Source: Deltaproteobacteria bacterium
Lineage (GTDB): Bacteria; Myxococcota; Kuafuiibacteriia; Kuafuiibacteriales; Kuafuiibacteriaceae
Assembly (NCBI GenBank): GCA_020632995.1
Contig: JACKEN010000005.1
Coordinates: 1-64,000, forward strand
Direction: 5' to 3'
Length of the DNA: 64,000 nt
The number at the start of each line of letters is the position of its first letter. Position 1 is the first letter of the stretch. Under the pieces are notes generated by a model. It was given only the letters and a program-made list of their open reading frames with translations, was not told where the DNA came from and made no database searches. Made by a program: the position numbers and the translations under genes. Of this stretch, positions 28,422 through 37,042 are shown piece by piece.

Positions 28422-31064
28422 ATGAGACTAACGCCGAAGGTAACCCTGGCCTGTTCCCTCTTCGGTGTCCTGCTCGTCGCAGGGTGCACCGAGAAGGAGA
28501 CCATAAAGACGGAGACAGAGGTCAAGATCGTCACCCTGGACTGCAGCGCAGAGGCGCCCACGGGCAAGTGCGACACCGGCTCCACCTGCGTCGAGGGCGT
28601 CTGTCAGCTGACGGACACCATCTGCAGCCCCACCAACCTCACCGGCAGCTGCCCCACCGGCAAGCTCTGCTTCTCGGGCGGCTGCGTCGTCGAGAGCGGG
28701 CTGTGCAGCGCCACCGAGCTCGAGGGCCCCTGTGAGCTGGGGAACGCCTGCTTCGAGGGCGTATGCACCCCGCGCGGGGAGCTCTGCTCGACTACCAACA
28801 CCACCGGCAAGTGCCCCACCGGCCAGACCTGCGTCGAGGGTCTGTGCGCGGGCAACATCGCGGATCCCTGCGAGCCGATCTACACCGCGCAGCCGGTCAT
28901 CGGGGTGGACACAAAGACCAAGATCACCGTCGACGGCTTGGAGTTCAAGGACCTGGACGGCGATGGCGCGCTGACCCCGTACGAGGACTGGCGCCTGCCC
29001 GAGATCTGCCGCGCGCGTGACCTGGTCGCGCGCATGACCGTTCCTCAGATGGTCGGCCTCATGAGTGAGGGCGGCACCATCGGCAGCGGCACCGCGGACG
29101 GCACCCTGTCCGAGACCACGATCACCCGCATCACCGACGGCCACGTCCGTCAGGCCCTGATCCGGCTCGGGCAGCGCAGCGGCGCGGAGCTGGCCGTCTA
29201 CCTGAACAACGTCCAGAAGCTCAGCGAGCAGCAGCCCCTCGGCATCCCGTTCGTGGTCACCACGGATCCCTCGCACGGCTTCGGCATGTCCACCAACGCG
29301 GTCACCGGCGCCCAGACCCTGAGCGCGAGCGGCGTGGTGTCGCCGTGGCCGTACCCGATGGGCCTCGGCGCGATCAACGACGAGGCGGTGACCCGCCTCT
29401 ACGGTGACACCGTGCGCCGTGAGTTCATGGGCATGGGCTTCCGCTGGCAGCTCGGCCCGATGGCCGACCTCGCCACCGAGCCGCGCTGGGCGCGCGTCCA
29501 GAACACGTTCGGTGAGAACGCGTTCCACGTGGCGAAGCACACCAAGGCCTGCATCCAGGGCTTCCAGGGCTACGAGAAGGGCGGCCTCAAGAACGGCATC
29601 GCCGCCACCATGAAGCACTTCCCCGGCGCGGGCGCGGACGAGGACGGCATGGACAGCCACAGCCGCCCCGGCAAGTACAACGTCTACCCGGGCAACAACT
29701 TCGAGTATCACCAGATCCCGTTCATGGCCGCCATCGAGGCGGGGGCCGCCTCGGTGATGCCGTGCTACAGCATCTTCAAGGGCCAGACCGAGTTCGATCC
29801 CGAGCAGGTGGGCAGCGCGTACAGCGACGGGCTCATCACCCGCTACCTGAAGGAGACCCTGGGCTTCGACGGCATGGTGACCAGTGACTGGGGCGTCATC
29901 GGCGGGACCTCGTGGGGCATGGAGTCCATGACCCAGCCCGAGCGGGCGGCGAAGTTCATCAAGGCCGGCTCTCACCAGTTCGGCAACGACTCCAACATCT
30001 ACATCCAGCAGGCCTACGACCAGGGGCTCCTCACCCAGGATGAGATCGCGGGTGCCGCGGCCAAGATCCTCGAGATGACCTTCAGGCTCGGGCTCTTCGA
30101 GAACCCGTACGTGGACGGCGCGGCGACCGAGGTGCGCTCGGTCGAGAACCGCACCAACGGCTTCATCGCGCAGAAGAAGGCGGTGGTGATCCTCAAGAAC
30201 GGCGAGCACTCCTCGACCAGCCGCAACGCGCCGAAGTACCTGCCGATCAGCGGCACCAGCTACACCGACGCCAACGGCAACAGCGCGCCCGACATCGGCG
30301 AGTACAACTGTGACATCAATGGCGACGGGACGGTCGAGGTCTACTTCGACGGCGTGACCGACGGCCTCGTCGGCGGCGACTACATGGACGACATCCTCGA
30401 GGGCTACGACTACACCACGGTCGGCGGCGCGAACGAGCTGCCGATCATGGCGGTGGCCACCCCGGCCGAGGCCGACATCGCGGTCCTGCGGATCACCGCG
30501 CGCAAGGGGACCTACTTCGGGCTGGACGCGGGCGTCCCGCTGTCCTTCGACGCCCCCTTCCCCGGGCTGAGCAACGACGGCGGCCTCGCCTCGGCCATGA
30601 AGGACGCGGCCAAGGTCATCGATCTGCTCCGGATCCGCGACGGCTACACCGACGCCAGCGGCAACCCGGTGGCGGCGAGCAACCCGAACCTGAAGATCGT
30701 CCTCGTCATGCACATGGACCGGCCCGGCATCGTGAAGCCGTTCATCAGCGGCCTGAACACCCTGGACGAGAACCTCGGCGAGTCGGGGAGCTACCCGATG
30801 GTGTCGGTGACCTCGAACATCCGGGCCGACGGCCTCGGTGGTGTCGATGGGTTCATGGTGGAGTTCGGCGCCCTCGACCGCGCGGTCCTGGACGTCCTGT
30901 TCAACGTGAACGTCCCCACCGAGCCGGAGGGCTACGCCTACGGGCAGTCCCGCCTGCCGGTGGAGATCCCCGCCTCCGACGCGGACGTGGACTTCCAGTA
31001 TGAAGACCTGCCCGCGGACACGCTGAACCCGACCTTCGCGTTGGGTGCTGGCATGACGTACTGA
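28422..31064 (+). CDS. GH3-family glycoside hydrolase lipoprotein with Cys-rich N-terminal repeats
   Basis: An 880-residue protein, ATG behind GGAGG. Lipobox LLVAGC (Cys22). Residues ~38-145 hold four Cys-rich units (TGKCDTGSTCVEGVC; TGSCPTGKLCFSGGC; EGPCELGNACFEGVC; TGKCPTGQTCVEGLC). Then a Ca-loop-like DLDGDGALTPYEDW and a GH3 (beta/alpha)8 domain with KHFPGAGADEDG and the nucleophile Asp489 in GMVTSDWG, followed by the C-terminal sandwich. GH3 enzymes remove terminal beta-linked glucose or GlcNAc. Probably anchored to the outer membrane and acting on oligosaccharides. First gene of the sigma-54 operon. Confidence 0.9.
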   Translation: MRLTPKVTLACSLFGVLLVAGCTEKETIKTETEVKIVTLDCSAEAPTGKCDTGSTCVEGVCQLTDTICSPTNLTGSCPTGKLCFSGGCVVESGLCSATELEGPCELGNACFEGVCTPRGELCSTTNTTGKCPTGQTCVEGLCAGNIADPCEPIYTAQPVIGVDTKTKITVDGLEFKDLDGDGALTPYEDWRLPEICRARDLVARMTVPQMVGLMSEGGTIGSGTADGTLSETTITRITDGHVRQALIRLGQRSGAELAVYLNNVQKLSEQQPLGIPFVVTTDPSHGFGMSTNAVTGAQTLSASGVVSPWPYPMGLGAINDEAVTRLYGDTVRREFMGMGFRWQLGPMADLATEPRWARVQNTFGENAFHVAKHTKACIQGFQGYEKGGLKNGIAATMKHFPGAGADEDGMDSHSRPGKYNVYPGNNFEYHQIPFMAAIEAGAASVMPCYSIFKGQTEFDPEQVGSAYSDGLITRYLKETLGFDGMVTSDWGVIGGTSWGMESMTQPERAAKFIKAGSHQFGNDSNIYIQQAYDQGLLTQDEIAGAAAKILEMTFRLGLFENPYVDGAATEVRSVENRTNGFIAQKKAVVILKNGEHSSTSRNAPKYLPISGTSYTDANGNSAPDIGEYNCDINGDGTVEVYFDGVTDGLVGGDYMDDILEGYDYTTVGGANELPIMAVATPAEADIAVLRITARKGTYFGLDAGVPLSFDAPFPGLSNDGGLASAMKDAAKVIDLLRIRDGYTDASGNPVAASNPNLKIVLVMHMDRPGIVKPFISGLNTLDENLGESGSYPMVSVTSNIRADGLGGVDGFMVEFGALDRAVLDVLFNVNVPTEPEGYAYGQSRLPVEIPASDADVDFQYEDLPADTLNPTFALGAGMTY

Positions 31065-31119
31065 GGTTGGTCCGCGACGCCCGCCGCCGCTGACCGCTCT
31101 CCATGGATGGAGTGAAGTC

Positions 31120-33462
31120 ATGAAGACTATGCAATTCAAACTGCCGATGGCCGTGAGCCTGCTCTGCGGAATGCTCGCCTGCTCCGGCGGTGAAGAGCCC
31201 ATGGATGGTGGCAGCGACGGCGGGGTCGACGCGGGTTGGGACGGAGGCTCCACGGATGTCGACGCGGGCGACGTGGACTCCGGCCTGTCCGAGGAGTGCA
31301 ACAAGCCTGCGAACCTGGCGCGGATCCAGGCCCTGCAGGCCGCGCAGCCCGAGCTCGAGGTGAGGACCCGCGACATCCTCACCGTGACGAGCACCTTCGC
31401 CAGCCTCGCCGACGATCCGAGCGAGATCTGCTCGGTGGCGCTGCGCTTCAAGGACTCCAACGGCAGCGGCGCGGTGGAGCCCTACGAGGATTGGACGCGG
31501 ACCGCCGAGGCGCGGGCCGCGGACCTGGTGGCCCGCATGACGCGGGCCGAGAAGGTGGGGCTGGTGCTCCACCCGACCTTGAGCGACGTCCCGTCGGGGC
31601 AGGGCGAGCTGTCCACTGCCCTGACGCAGGACATCACCGACAAGCACGTGCGCTTCGGCGCCACCGAGGCCGGGGCCGCCCCGCTCACCGCGCGGGCGTT
31701 CTGGGCCAACAACATCCAGGCCCTGGCCGAGGGCGAGCCCCACGGCATCCCCTTCGTGCTCAGCGTGGGCCCGAGCCACAGCACCGGCAACGGCCGCACC
31801 AAGGCCACCGGCTTCTCGCAGTGGCCGGCCGAGCTGGGGCTCGGCGCGACCGGTGACCTCTCGATGATCGAGGGCTTCGGCGGCGTCGTCTCGCAGGAGC
31901 TGCGGGCGGTAGGCGTGCGGATGCTCCGCGACGTCTCCGCGGACCTGGCCACCGAGCCCCGGTGGTACGGCGCGCAGTTCACCTTCGGCGAGGACTCCGG
32001 TCAGGTGGCGGATCGAGTGGCGGCCTTCGTGCGCGGCCTCCAGGGCGAGACCCTGGACGCAAGCGGCGTTGCCGCGGTGCTCGGCCACTTCCCCGGCGCC
32101 GGAGCGGCCACCGACGGATGGGACGCGCGGCTCGAGAAGGGCAAGTTCACCGTCTACCCCGGCGCCGCGTTCGACCAGCACGTGGCCGCGTTCGCGAAGG
32201 CCCTCGACGTCGGCGCCGCGGCGGTGATGCCCGGCTACGGCGTCCCGGCCCAAGGGGCGTGGTCCGGCGCGGGTGGCATCATCGACGGCGCCACCACCGA
32301 GCAAGTGGGCGCGGCGTTCCACGCCGGCCTGGTCACCGATCTCCTCCGTGGGCACCTGGGCTTCGGTGGCCTGGTGGTGGCGCCGTGGGGCGTGCTCGAG
32401 GCCCCCGGCCTCTCGCCCCTCGGCACCCCGTGGGGGGTCGAGGCCCTGACCCCGACCGAGCGCCTCGTGAAGGCGATGAACGCGGGGGTCGATCAGCTCG
32501 GCGGCCTCGGCGACCCCGCGGTGGTCGAGGCGGCCCTGGACGCGGGCGACGTCAGCGGCGCGCGGCTGGACGCGGCGGCGGCAAGAGCCCTTGCCGTGAT
32601 GTTCGAGCTGGGCCTCTTCGAGGATCCCTACGTGGATCCGGAGCAGGCGCCGGCCCTCGCCAACACCGACACCGCGTACCGCGCGGGGCTGCGGGCGATG
32701 GACAAGTCCATGGTGCTGCTGAAGAACGCCCAGAAGCCGGCGAACTGGCTCAACGGCAACGGTGACGGCACCCAGACCGGCGACAAGGGCAACGCGGGCA
32801 ACGGCACCATGAAGGTGCTCCCGGCCCCGCCCGGTGAGCCGTACGTGGCGGCGGGCTGCTCGTACTTCATCATGGGCAACTTCGACCTCGACTACGTGCG
32901 CTCGGTGAGCGCCGGCTACGGCCTGCTCACCAACGACGTGTTCAGCATCAATGACGTGCCGGTCGAGACGCCGGAGGAGCGGATGGCGATGTCGGACTAC
33001 ATCTTCATCCGGATCGACGCGCCCTTCACCGCCGACCCCGATAGCGGCGACCTCGGCCTGACGACCGAGGATCTGGAGTACGCCGAGGCCGACAACGTCG
33101 AGCAGCTGAACTTCGTGCGCGCCGCGCGCCAGGCCATCGACGCCTGGACCGGCACCGTACCCTCCCAGGCCCAGATCGTGGTCATCGTCGACGGTGGCCG
33201 CCCCTCGGTGCTGGAGGAGGTGCTGAACCTCGGCGTCTCGGCGCTCTACGTGTCGTGGTACGGCACGATGCCGAGCAACCTCTACGCCGACAAGGTCGCG
33301 CTGGATGTCGCGTTCGGCATCGTGGACGGCGAAGGGAAGCTGCCGGTCGGCATCCCCGCGTCGAACGTCGCGGCGCGCGCCCAGAGTGAAGACGTGGCCG
33401 GCGACGGCCAGGACAGCACCTTCGTGCGGGGGTTCGGTCTCGAGACCCCGTCCTTCGAGTGA
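31120..33462 (+). CDS. GH3-like lipoprotein lacking catalytic residues (probable pseudo-enzyme)
   Basis: A 780-residue protein, lipobox GMLAC (Cys21), then an Asp/Gly linker. It is a paralogue of the preceding GH3 protein: FKDSNGSGAVEPYEDW, TRAEKVGLVLHP, GHFPGAGAATDGWD, ELGLFEDPYVD. The position matching the nucleophile reads VVAPWG (Pro422) instead of VTSDWG, and the conserved KHF reads GHF. It has no Cys-rich repeats. Reading frame and base composition are intact, so it is not decaying. It likely binds sugar without hydrolysing it, perhaps as a surface binding or sensing protein (inference). Confidence 0.88.
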   Translation: MKTMQFKLPMAVSLLCGMLACSGGEEPMDGGSDGGVDAGWDGGSTDVDAGDVDSGLSEECNKPANLARIQALQAAQPELEVRTRDILTVTSTFASLADDPSEICSVALRFKDSNGSGAVEPYEDWTRTAEARAADLVARMTRAEKVGLVLHPTLSDVPSGQGELSTALTQDITDKHVRFGATEAGAAPLTARAFWANNIQALAEGEPHGIPFVLSVGPSHSTGNGRTKATGFSQWPAELGLGATGDLSMIEGFGGVVSQELRAVGVRMLRDVSADLATEPRWYGAQFTFGEDSGQVADRVAAFVRGLQGETLDASGVAAVLGHFPGAGAATDGWDARLEKGKFTVYPGAAFDQHVAAFAKALDVGAAAVMPGYGVPAQGAWSGAGGIIDGATTEQVGAAFHAGLVTDLLRGHLGFGGLVVAPWGVLEAPGLSPLGTPWGVEALTPTERLVKAMNAGVDQLGGLGDPAVVEAALDAGDVSGARLDAAAARALAVMFELGLFEDPYVDPEQAPALANTDTAYRAGLRAMDKSMVLLKNAQKPANWLNGNGDGTQTGDKGNAGNGTMKVLPAPPGEPYVAAGCSYFIMGNFDLDYVRSVSAGYGLLTNDVFSINDVPVETPEERMAMSDYIFIRIDAPFTADPDSGDLGLTTEDLEYAEADNVEQLNFVRAARQAIDAWTGTVPSQAQIVVIVDGGRPSVLEEVLNLGVSALYVSWYGTMPSNLYADKVALDVAFGIVDGEGKLPVGIPASNVAARAQSEDVAGDGQDSTFVRGFGLETPSFE

Positions 33463-33469
33463 GGAAGCC

Positions 33470-35773
33470 ATGTTGAGCCGAGTCGTCACCCGATTGCAGT
33501 GGACCTTGCCCTTCGCCTTGGTGTTCGCGGTGAGCTGCACGCCCACCATCAACAACCCGAGCAACAACAACGACGGGGGCGTGATGTGTGACCCCGTGTT
33601 CGTCGCGGCCAACCTGGACTGCGAGGACGCGAACGTGGAGCGCGCCTACGGCCTGCTGAAGCTCATGTCGCTGGAGGAGAAGGTCCAGCAGATGAGCGGG
33701 CCGCCCTACAACCCGAACAACTTCTTCGACCAGGAGAGCAACGAGCGGATGGGGATCCCGGGCCTGTTGTACGTGGACGGGCCCCGCGGGGTGCGCTGGT
33801 ACAACAGCGACTACGGCACCACGGTGTACCCGGTGGCGGCGGCCCGGGCCTCCACCTGGAACCCGGAGCTGGAGCGCCTCATCGGCAAGGCGATGGCCAA
33901 GGAGATGCGGGCGATGGGGCGGCACGTGCTCCTCGCCCCGACCATCAACCAGGTCTCGCACCCGCGCTGGGGCCGGGCCCAGGAGTCCTACGGCGAGGAC
34001 AGCTTCCTCCTCGGGACCATGGGCGCGGCGATGATCCGCGGGGCTCAGTACGACCCGACGGTGGCGGATCCCGACGACCCCGAGCAGGCGGTGGAGGACA
34101 CCTATCGCATCCAGGCCTGCGTCAAGCACTTCGCGGCCAACAACATCGAGGACACCCGCATCTACGTGAACGCGGTGTTGGATCAGCGGACCCTGCACGA
34201 GGTCTACCTGCCCCACTTCCGAAAGGCGGTGGACGAGCGCGTGGCCTGCGTGATGTCGTCCTACAACCGCATCAACGGCAGCTACGCCGGCTTCAGCCGG
34301 CCGCTCCTGCGCGAGACCCTGAAGCAGGGCTGGGGCTTCAACGGGTACGTGATCTCGGACTGGTTCGCCAAGGGGAACACCATCAACTCCCCCGCCGCGG
34401 GCCTCGACGTCGAGATGCCCTTCAGCTCCGGCACGTTCCCGAGCCAGTTCGACAGCGCCTACTTCTACGGCACCAACCTCACCAACGCGGTGAACAGCGG
34501 CCTGGTGGACGAGGACGACGTGGACGAGGCGGTGCTCAGGATCCTGCACCAGAAGGTGTTGTTCGGCTTGTTGGATCATGACGTCCAGTGGAAGCCGTGG
34601 CTCACCAAATCCGAGGCCACCCAGGCCCTGGCCCTCGAGGCGGCGCGGCAGGGCATCGTGCTCTTGAAGAACGGCCCCACCACCGCGCTCGCAGACGACG
34701 TGCTCCCGCTATCGCGGGACGCGGTGAGCAAGATCGCGCTCGTCGGCAAGTTCGCGAACAGCGAGAACATGGGCGACAAGGGGAGCAGCGACGCCAAGGT
34801 GGTGGACGGCTCCCTCGTCATCACCCCCACCGAGGGCATCCGCGACGCGCTCACCGGGGCCGGCAAGTCGGTGGTGGCCTACGAGACGGTGGCCGGCCAC
34901 GAGGCGGACGTGCAGGACGCCGACGTCATCGTGGTGGTGGCCGCCTACTTCTACGCGGATCTCGCCCGCACCAGCAGCGGCGAAGAGGGCGAGTGGAAGG
35001 ACCGGGTGAGTATGCAGCTCCCGGCCCGTGACCTCACCAACATCCAGGCGGCGGTGGCCCTGAAGCAGAGCCACCCGAACCTGAAGGTGGTGGTGGTGAT
35101 GAAGAGCGGCGGCGCGATCGTGGTCAACGACTGGGTGAGCGGGGTGGACGCGGTGATCATGGCGTGGTTCGCCGGCATGAAGGAGGGCACCGCCCTCGCC
35201 GAGATCATCTTCGGCGACGTGAACCCCAGCGGCCGCCTGGTGCAGAGCTTCCCGACGAGGGAGAGCGACCTGCCCGGCTTCGACAACTCGAGCCAGGGTG
35301 ACGTGGAGTACGGCTACTATCACGGCTACCGGTGGTTGGATAAGCAGGGCGTCCGGGCCCAATACCCCTTCGGCTTCGGCCTGAGCTACACCACCTTCTC
35401 GTTCTCGAACCTGCAGGTCGTGAACCCCACCGTGGCCACCGACGGCACCGTCGAGGTGAAGGTGGACGTCACCAACGACGGCCCGCGCGCGGGCACCGAG
35501 GTGGTGCAGCTCTACGTCGGCTTCAGCCACACCGCGCTCCAGGACGAGTGGAAGCGCCCGGTGAAGGAGCTCGAGGCCTTCGCCCGGGTGGAAGACCTCG
35601 CGGCCGGCGCCACCGAGACGGTGACCCTCACCGTGCCGGTGAGCGAGCTGGGCTACTGGGATGCCAGCGCCAAGGCCTTCGTGGTGGAGAAGATGGTCCA
35701 CGAGCTCTTCGTCGGGCCCTCGGCGGATCCCCAGGATCCGAACCTCCTGCAGGCTACCTTTACCGTTCAATAG
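33470..35773 (+). CDS. GH3-family beta-glycosidase lipoprotein
   Basis: A 767-residue protein; ATG 33470 follows GAGGAAG, 8 bases after the preceding stop. Lipobox FAVSC (Cys23). A canonical three-domain GH3: N-terminal TIM barrel (MSLEEKVQQMSGP, YVDGPRGVRW, GRAQESYGED, CVKHFAANNIE, nucleophile Asp297 in GYVISDWFAKG), C-terminal sandwich (GIVLLKNG, NPSGRLVQSFP, YPFGFGLSYTTF), and FnIII-like end (RAGTEVVQLYVG). More typical than its two neighbours, closer to beta-glucosidase/xylosidase forms. All three GH3 genes probably serve one substrate pathway. Confidence 0.94.
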   Translation: MLSRVVTRLQWTLPFALVFAVSCTPTINNPSNNNDGGVMCDPVFVAANLDCEDANVERAYGLLKLMSLEEKVQQMSGPPYNPNNFFDQESNERMGIPGLLYVDGPRGVRWYNSDYGTTVYPVAAARASTWNPELERLIGKAMAKEMRAMGRHVLLAPTINQVSHPRWGRAQESYGEDSFLLGTMGAAMIRGAQYDPTVADPDDPEQAVEDTYRIQACVKHFAANNIEDTRIYVNAVLDQRTLHEVYLPHFRKAVDERVACVMSSYNRINGSYAGFSRPLLRETLKQGWGFNGYVISDWFAKGNTINSPAAGLDVEMPFSSGTFPSQFDSAYFYGTNLTNAVNSGLVDEDDVDEAVLRILHQKVLFGLLDHDVQWKPWLTKSEATQALALEAARQGIVLLKNGPTTALADDVLPLSRDAVSKIALVGKFANSENMGDKGSSDAKVVDGSLVITPTEGIRDALTGAGKSVVAYETVAGHEADVQDADVIVVVAAYFYADLARTSSGEEGEWKDRVSMQLPARDLTNIQAAVALKQSHPNLKVVVVMKSGGAIVVNDWVSGVDAVIMAWFAGMKEGTALAEIIFGDVNPSGRLVQSFPTRESDLPGFDNSSQGDVEYGYYHGYRWLDKQGVRAQYPFGFGLSYTTFSFSNLQVVNPTVATDGTVEVKVDVTNDGPRAGTEVVQLYVGFSHTALQDEWKRPVKELEAFARVEDLAAGATETVTLTVPVSELGYWDASAKAFVVEKMVHELFVGPSADPQDPNLLQATFTVQ

Positions 35774-35785
35774 TCGGAGGCCGTC

Positions 35786-37018
35786 ATGCGTCGCGCTGAG
35801 CTCGCCCTCACCACAACCCTCTTGGGCCTCCTCCTCGTCCCCCAGGGGGTGCTCGGGCAGCCGGGCACCCCGGAGGAGGACTCGGCGACTGACACTCCCC
35901 TGACGGTCGCCGAGTCCGCTCCTCCGATGGACGGCGTGCAGCAGGCGAGCCCGAGCCCGGGCTGGAGCGGCGCCATCGAGCAGTACCCGCGCGCGGATCG
36001 GCGCTTCACCATCGCCGGCTTCCCCATCGACTTCGGCGGCTACATCTGGGTGGACACCGGCTACATGAACCGGGCCAACGCCCAGGACAGCGACCCGGAT
36101 CAGCAGACCAACTACATGCAGGGGCGCTTCGTCCTCGCGGCCAGCTACACCAAGACGGTCGGTGACTACTTCGGCACCGGCCGGGTGGAGCTCATGGGGA
36201 TGGTGAACGAGTTCGCCAAGTCCCAGTACGAGCCGCACACCCTCGACGCCTACGTGATGGTGGGTCACAGGCGCTGGGGTGACATCCAGATCGGGCGCTT
36301 CCTCGGGTGGGAGGTCTACCGCCGCGGTCAGGGCATCGAGCTGTTCACGGCCGAGGAGGCGGGGGCCCAGGGCGGGCCGCCCATCTACCTGTTGGACTAC
36401 ACCTGGGGCTACCGGAACGAGGCAGGGCAGCTTGCGGTGCACGCGTACCCGTTCAGCTGGCTCTCCTTCGAGCTGTCCGGCATCTACGGCCAGGAGAACA
36501 ACCAGAACAACCTGGGGATCCGGCCGGTGGCGGTGCTGGAGTGGAGCGGCCTCAAGTTCGTGGGCGGCTACGAGTACTTCCGGCAGTACGCCCAGAAGGA
36601 CGAGGACAAGGTGGACGTGACCTCCCAGGGCTTCGCGGGCCGCCTGCAGTATGAGTGGGGGCCGCTCCGGGTCGGCGCGGTGGGCTCGCACGGGCGGGTG
36701 AAGTACATCGACATCCAGGAGCTGATCGACACCGACAAGAGCGCGAACCGCACCAGCCTGGGCGGCTTCGTCGACGTCGACTTCTGGCGGAACTCGATCG
36801 GCCTCGGCTTTCACCACACCATGCGGACCAACCGCCAGGAGGAGACCAACACCCAGGAGCAGGCCTTCGTCTCGTACCTCTTCCACGTCCCGGTGGACGG
36901 GCTGAGCGTGAAGCTGGTCTACGGCTTCGCGTCGGCCCACCTCGAGGACGTGGACACCGGGGGAGACTGGCGGAACATCCTGCACTCGGTGCGGATGCGC
37001 GTGCTGTACGAGCTCTAG
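35786..37018 (+). CDS. Outer-membrane porin
   Basis: A 410-residue protein; ATG 35786 behind GGAGG. Signal peptide (LALTTTLLGLLLVPQGVLGQ), then a short linker and a barrel of alternating strands (FDFGGYIWVDTGY-like opening, GRFVLAASYTKTVGDYFG, DAYVMVGHRRWGDIQIGRFLGWE, GLSVKLVYGFASAHL, terminal RMRVLYEL). Size and strand pattern resemble sugar-selective porins. Between the GH3 genes and the PTS genes it fits a role in passing released sugars across the outer membrane (inferred from context). Confidence 0.88.
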   Translation: MRRAELALTTTLLGLLLVPQGVLGQPGTPEEDSATDTPLTVAESAPPMDGVQQASPSPGWSGAIEQYPRADRRFTIAGFPIDFGGYIWVDTGYMNRANAQDSDPDQQTNYMQGRFVLAASYTKTVGDYFGTGRVELMGMVNEFAKSQYEPHTLDAYVMVGHRRWGDIQIGRFLGWEVYRRGQGIELFTAEEAGAQGGPPIYLLDYTWGYRNEAGQLAVHAYPFSWLSFELSGIYGQENNQNNLGIRPVAVLEWSGLKFVGGYEYFRQYAQKDEDKVDVTSQGFAGRLQYEWGPLRVGAVGSHGRVKYIDIQELIDTDKSANRTSLGGFVDVDFWRNSIGLGFHHTMRTNRQEETNTQEQAFVSYLFHVPVDGLSVKLVYGFASAHLEDVDTGGDWRNILHSVRMRVLYEL

Positions 37019-37042
37019 CGGAGGAGACAGGAGGGACGGGAG

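Noticed and set aside
28428..31460. A 1010-codon minus-strand frame over the first GH3 gene
   Set aside because: The GH3 protein has recognisable motifs and a lipobox; the antisense product has none.
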